This document shows, one piece after another, positions 60,160 through 64,000 of a stretch of DNA of 64,000 nucleotides (the first letter of the stretch is position 1; each line of letters begins with the position of its first letter). The notes beneath the pieces are model-generated. The model searched no databases, was not told the origin of the DNA, and saw only the letters and a program-made list of their open reading frames with translations. The position numbers were made by a program, and so were the translations under genes. The stretch spans positions 42,787,429 through 42,851,428 of the forward strand of contig CM028328.1 in assembly GCA_016647705.1 (NCBI GenBank), given 5' to 3'. The DNA comes from Eucommia ulmoides. Lineage: Eukaryota; Streptophyta; Magnoliopsida; Garryales; Eucommiaceae.

Positions 60160-61440
60160 CTGGACCATTGTATCACTTTGAAGGAAGGGGTTGACCGGTT
60201 GAACCAGTGAGCGTGAGGCCAAAATGGTATCCACAAGTGTAAAAAGACGAGATCGAGCGCTTGGTAAGTGACATGCTGGCAGCTGGTATCATACAACTGA
60301 GCCACAATCCATTTTCGAGCCCCGTTATCTTGGTAAAAAAGAAAGATGGTAGCTGGAGGTTTTGTGTTGACTATAGAGTTTTGAATCGAGTGACTGTTCC
60401 AGACAAATTTCCAATACCGGTGATTGATGAGCTCTTAGATGAACTACATGGTGCAAGGTTCTTTTCTAAACTGGATCTCAAGTCGGGATATCACCAAATT
60501 AGAGTGTGCCCTCCTGATGTACCTAAGACAGCCTTCAGGACTCATGAAGGCCACTACGAGTTCCTGGTGAAGCCATTTGGGTTGATGAACGCATCGTCGA
60601 CCTTTCAAGCTCTGATGAATGAGGTATTTAAGCAATACCTTCGGAAGTTTGTATTGGTATTCTTTGATGATATTATTTTGGTATATAGTAAATCTATGGA
60701 GGATCATCTGAAACATTTAAGGACGGTTTGGGAGACTATGAAGATCCATTCATTGGTGGTTAACCTCAAAAAATGCGTGTTGGGACAGAATGAGCTGGAG
60801 TATTTGGGTCACATTGTATCGACTAAAGGGGTGGCAGCTGACCCTAGGAAGATACAAGCAACGGTGGAATGGCTAACTTTGACTAACCTGAAAGCCCTGC
60901 GAGGATTCTTGGGTTTAACGGGGTACTATTGGAAATTTGTAAAAAGTTATGGGCACGTACCGGCACCACTCACCAATCAACTCAAGAAGGATCGTTTTGT
61001 GGGTGGAATGATGAAGCGCAAAGGGCATTTGAGGCTTTGAAGGTGGCAATGACAACGGTCCCCGTATTAGCCCTTCCTAATTTTCATCAACCGTTTGTGG
61101 TGGAAACAAATGCTCCTGGTTTTGGCATCGGTGCGGTGTTAATGCAAAACCAGCGGCCAATCGCATTCTCTAGTCAAATCCTTAACCAACGGTCCCCGTA
61201 CGAGCGCGATCTGATGGCTATTGTTTTAGCAGTCCAAAAGTGGTGACCTTGGACGCAAATTCATTGTGCGTACTGACTAGAGGAGTTTGCGATTTTTGCT
61301 TGATCAACGGTTGGTATCTGACGAGCACCAGAAATGGATTTTGAAGTTGTGGGGCTACAACTTTGACATCAAACACCGACCTGGGAATGAGAACAAAGCG
61401 GTTGACGCGTTATCAAGGAGAGAAGAAGGTTGCGAGTTGG
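60160..61440 (+). pseudogene. Chromovirus reverse transcriptase and RNase H remnant
   Basis: [37 protein letters not shown], and the [11 protein letters not shown] strip with its DD pair. RNase [48 protein letters not shown]. It is a fossil part of the chromovirus. Confidence 0.9.
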
Positions 61441-61619
61441 CTGTCCTCATCGTTTCATGTTGTGCACACGACGAAGAGCTGCAAAACGAGGTTGATTCCG
61501 ACCTCATTTATGGACCCATCAAACAACAGCTATTACAAGGATCAGACTCGTTTCCTGACTACAACATACCACACGGCATTTTACTGTACAAAGGACGGAT
61601 GGTGATTCCGTCAAAATCC

Positions 61620-62480
61620 AATCTCATTCGAAATTGCTAGCAAAGTATCATGGGGGCAAAGTGGGAGGACATTCTGGGGTCTTAAAGACATTTCAGCGGT
61701 TATCCAGAGATGTTTATTGTAGGGGTATGAGAAAACAAGTGCTGAGTTATGTGGTTGAATGCTCAATTTGTCAACGAAATAAACATGTGGCTCTAAGCCC
61801 AGCAGTGCTACTGCAACCACTACCAATTCCGGAACAAGATTTTGAAGATTTATCCATGGATTTTGTGGAAGGTCTACCTAAATCCGATGGGTTCAATTGT
61901 TTATTTGTGGTGGTTGACTGTCTTTCGAAATACACCCACTTTATTCCACTAAAACACCCTTTCAATGCTCAATATGTTGCTGCAGTGTTCGTGAGGGAGG
62001 TTATCCGCTTACATGGGGTACCACGCTCCATTGTTTCGGATCGAGATAAGGTGTTTCTGAGCAAATTTTGGACGGAGCTATTCCGTTTACAGGGCACATC
62101 GTTGAAGCACAACACTGCTTATCACTCGCAAACAGATAGACAAACCGAAGTGGTCAACCGGGGAATTGAGACCTATTTAAGGTGTTTTGCGGGAGAAAAA
62201 CCCAAGTAGTGGGTTAAATGGTTACCTTGGGCGGAGCATTGGTACAATGCTTCATTCCACTCATCCACGCGCATTACTCCATTTCGAGTTCTCTATAGCC
62301 GTGATCCACCACCGTTGTTTCATTTTGAAATGGGTTCCACTCCTATGTCCGAGGTGGATGCTCAACTACAAGCAAGAGATAACATATTAGAGGAACTCAA
62401 ATATCACTTGAACCGTTTTCAGAAGCGCATGAAGGACTATGCAGATAAGAAGCGACGCAAAGTCTAGTTTGGGTTGGAGA
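61620..62480 (+). pseudogene. Chromovirus integrase remnant
   Basis: It shows an HHCC-like zinc region (GHSGVLKTFQRLSRDVYCRG, ECSICQRNK), the core strip DFVEGLPKSDGFNCLFVVVD, IVSDRDKVFLSKFW and HSQTDRQTEVVNR. It is a fossil part. Confidence 0.88.
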
Positions 62481-62499
62481 TTGGGTCTATGTTAAGCTG

Positions 62500-62859
62500 C
62501 GGCCTTATCGTCACAAGACATTGGCAAGGAAAGCAAATGAGAAGTTATCTCCTAAGTTTTTCGGTCCTTATCAGGTGTTGTCTCGAGTTGGAGCAGTGGC
62601 ATACAAGTTGGACTTGCCTTCCACTACCTCCATTCACCCAGTGTTCCATATTTCGGTGTTGAAGAAAGCGGTGGGCGTTACTACCAGGGTGCAATCCATC
62701 CTTGAGGTTCTTACGGAGGAGATGGAGTGGCAGGTGGAATCGGAATCAGTGGAAGGAATACGCTACAATGCACACGGGAAGTTGGAGGTATTGATTAAAT
62801 GGAAGCGTCTTCTGGATTTTGAGACATCGTGGGAAGAGGTCGAGTTTTTGAACGCGTAA
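62500..62859 (+). pseudogene. Chromovirus integrase C-terminus and chromodomain
   Basis: KLSPKFFGPYQVLSRVGAVA and HPVFHISVLKKAVG form the integrase tail, followed by LEVLIKWKRLLDFETSWEEV, the conserved core of a retroelement chromodomain, which is thought to steer insertion toward modified chromatin. It is a fossil part. Confidence 0.88.
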
Positions 62860-63382
62860 TTTCCCACTTTTCACCTTGAGGACAAAGTGAGATTTCAAGT
62901 GAGAGGTATTGATAGACCATTGATTAAGTGCACTTATGTGCGGCAAAGGCAAAGCAAGATGGGGAGGGATTAGTTGCATGGCAGCTTCCAGTTTCTGTTT
63001 GGTTGTTGAAGCAGTGAGTTAGTTAGAAGAGCTGGAACTGTTGAGTTTGTTATTTGTTGGTTAGTTGAGTTTGTTATTTGTTGAGTTTGAGCTTGAGTTG
63101 GTGCTTCAAGTATAAATTGCAAAGGGGAGAGAGGGGGAGAGCATCGAAATTGTGAAGAGTAAAAGGGAGAGGCCAGACTCTCGAAACTCTGGATTATTTC
63201 TCTGTTTTTTTCTGTTTTCTTTGTAATTCTCATTCACTGAGTTAGTGAATTTCATTGCATTTCCTTACAATTTCCGTTCCCAAATTCTTCATCATCTCGA
63301 TTTGTTACCTTTGATCTATTAGTAGCTTCCTTTATTCAATTAATTAACTCATTCATTAAGGCGGTCCACCGTTATGGTTATT

Positions 63383-63800
63383 TTGCCCTTAACTCTTGTA
63401 TTTGTTTGATTTTTTTTTTCCTTCCTTTTCTTCTGTCTTTCTACTCTCTCAAAGCTCAACTGCACGAACATAGTTCAACTAAAAAAGTTGAACACTAAAA
63501 AAGTGACACTTTTGCACTTTGGTCTTGTATTTGTCTGATTTTTTTATTCTCTCTTTTCTTTCCCTCGCTTCTCTCTCTCATTAGTATCTCACTTCTGTTT
63601 TCGTATCGTAAAATCTTTTTTTACCTTTCTGAAATTCAGTTCAAACAAAAAGTTGAACTCCAATAGAATTCAACTAATTGATTGCAATTAAATAATATAG
63701 ATAATAGAGTTCAAATAGGTTGAACTCAACACTAGATGGTCATGTTTAACTAAAACCGTAAGTTCAATTGAGGTATAAGGTGCTCTTGATAGTGGCGGTC
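63383..63800. other. CT-rich spacer with GTTCAAC/GTTGAAC words
   Basis: Alternating CT-rich blocks (about 63405-63450, 63540-63600) with AGTTCAACTAAAAAAGTTGA (about 63472) and at least five more GTTGAAC/GTTCAA words to 63760. No gene. It is probably part of the same intron or another element. Confidence 0.4.
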
Positions 63801-63804
63801 AACC

Positions 63805-64000
63805 AGCGTTTTAAATATCGGCCATTACGTACCGTAACGGCCGATTCGTACCGGAAAATGGGTAGGCCGATACCGATACATGGCCGATTCCGGCATCTAG
63901 GGCTGAATCGCACCGATACGGGCCGATACGGGCCGTTAACGGCCGTTACGGCCGTTACGGAGACCGTAACGGCCGTTACAGTCTGTAAAGAACAAGATTC
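63805..64000. repeat. GC-rich array of CGGCCGTTACGG-type palindromes, cut by window edge
   Basis: It begins CGTTTTAAATATCGGCCATT and then repeats GTACCGTAACGGCCGAT, CCGATACGGGCCGATACGGG, CCGTTAACGGCCGTTACGGC. The words are close to self-complementary. I recall similar strings at the ends of some plant DNA transposons but cannot name one. Confidence 0.6.

Larger units (their letters stand above)
57263..63321 (+). mobile_element. Ty3/Gypsy chromovirus with both LTRs, broken
   Basis: LTRs 57263-57679 and 62910-63321 (TGATAGACCATTGATTAAGT...) differ by about 4% by eye (roughly 1.5-3 million years). Perfect target duplication GTAGC (57258-57262, 63322-63326). PBS TGGTAATCAGAGC at 57683-57695; a purine-rich AAGTGAGAGG lies just before the 3' LTR. 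Order: gag, CCHC knuckle, protease, RT, RNase H, integrase, chromodomain; this order plus the chromodomain marks a chromovirus, probably of the short Reina/Galadriel-like size class (about 5.4 kb without its MITE). It has roughly eight to ten coding breaks and one MITE insertion (58152-58820). The gag-only element at 53651-55891 is a relative in the opposite orientation. Confidence 0.92.
56529..63382 (+). mobile_element. TRIM-like element, split by a chromovirus in its 3' LTR
   Basis: The 5' LTR (56529 to about 56763) starts TGTTGGAATATTTATTATTT; the 3' LTR starts at 57181 with TGTTGAAATATTAATAGTTT, runs to 57262 and resumes at 63322. PBS TGGTATCAGAGTC (56766-56778, initiator-Met type) follows the 5' LTR, and a purine strip GGTCGAGGAAAAG directly precedes the 3' LTR. 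The internal region is only about 417 bp and has no retroelement domain, which is the TRIM layout. The 3' LTR match fades after about 63382, so that end and the outer duplication are unresolved. Confidence 0.7.

Overview
The window is nuclear DNA of a flowering plant, most likely a eudicot. It is very AT-rich, has spliced genes with GT/AG introns and plant-type gene families, and is packed with plant transposon lineages: Athila, Tat/Ogre-like LTRs, a chromovirus, TRIM, MULE, PIF/Harbinger MITEs, hAT and Helitron. I saw no bacterial, organellar, rRNA, tRNA or CRISPR features. All assignments were read by eye, without database searches.

Host genes are few. The only one that looks functional is a TIC32-like short-chain dehydrogenase. 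Its first four exons lie at 50903-53284; the rest must lie beyond the right edge, behind an intron of more than 10.7 kb filled with nested elements. The others are remnants: a nearly full-length DUF7733-like membrane protein pseudogene (8864-9613, minus), a NIK-type receptor-kinase fragment (14248-14535), the N-terminal part of an ACC-oxidase-like 2-oxoglutarate dioxygenase (14830-15187), and a C2H2 zinc-finger fragment (19165-19350) inside a probable Helitron.

Layout, left to right. 1-8800 holds Tat/Ogre-like LTR copies: one LTR is interrupted by a younger solo LTR of the same family (3062-6477) and by a MULE-type element with a 9-bp target duplication and an internal minisatellite (7395-8756). 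8800-16300 holds the DUF7733 pseudogene, a duplicated segment with a hAT-like insert, a 2.4-kb fold-back MULE with about 0.59-kb terminal repeats, and the kinase and dioxygenase fragments. 16800-28600 is LTR debris followed by a heavily broken Athila-type element; a Helitron sits in its 5' LTR and a 1.4-kb repeat sits between its RNase H and integrase parts. 28950-41400 holds several solo LTRs carrying three Harbinger-type MITEs. 38464-48512 is the oddest part: about 4.5 copies of a ~770-bp tandem repeat flanked by long inverted repeats, itself hit by two LTRs and a short MULE. 50900-64000 is the dehydrogenase gene. Its fourth intron holds a 2.2-kb gag-only retroelement and a nest in which a TRIM contains a chromovirus that contains a Harbinger MITE.

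I found no clear new protein system. The strongest candidates for undescribed biology are the inverted-repeat-flanked tandem array, the gag-only element close to a coding relative, the fold-back MULE studded with CCCGGG palindromes, and the shared GC-rich cores of the small DNA transposons. Several insertions can be proved from the window alone, because related uninterrupted copies show the empty site.
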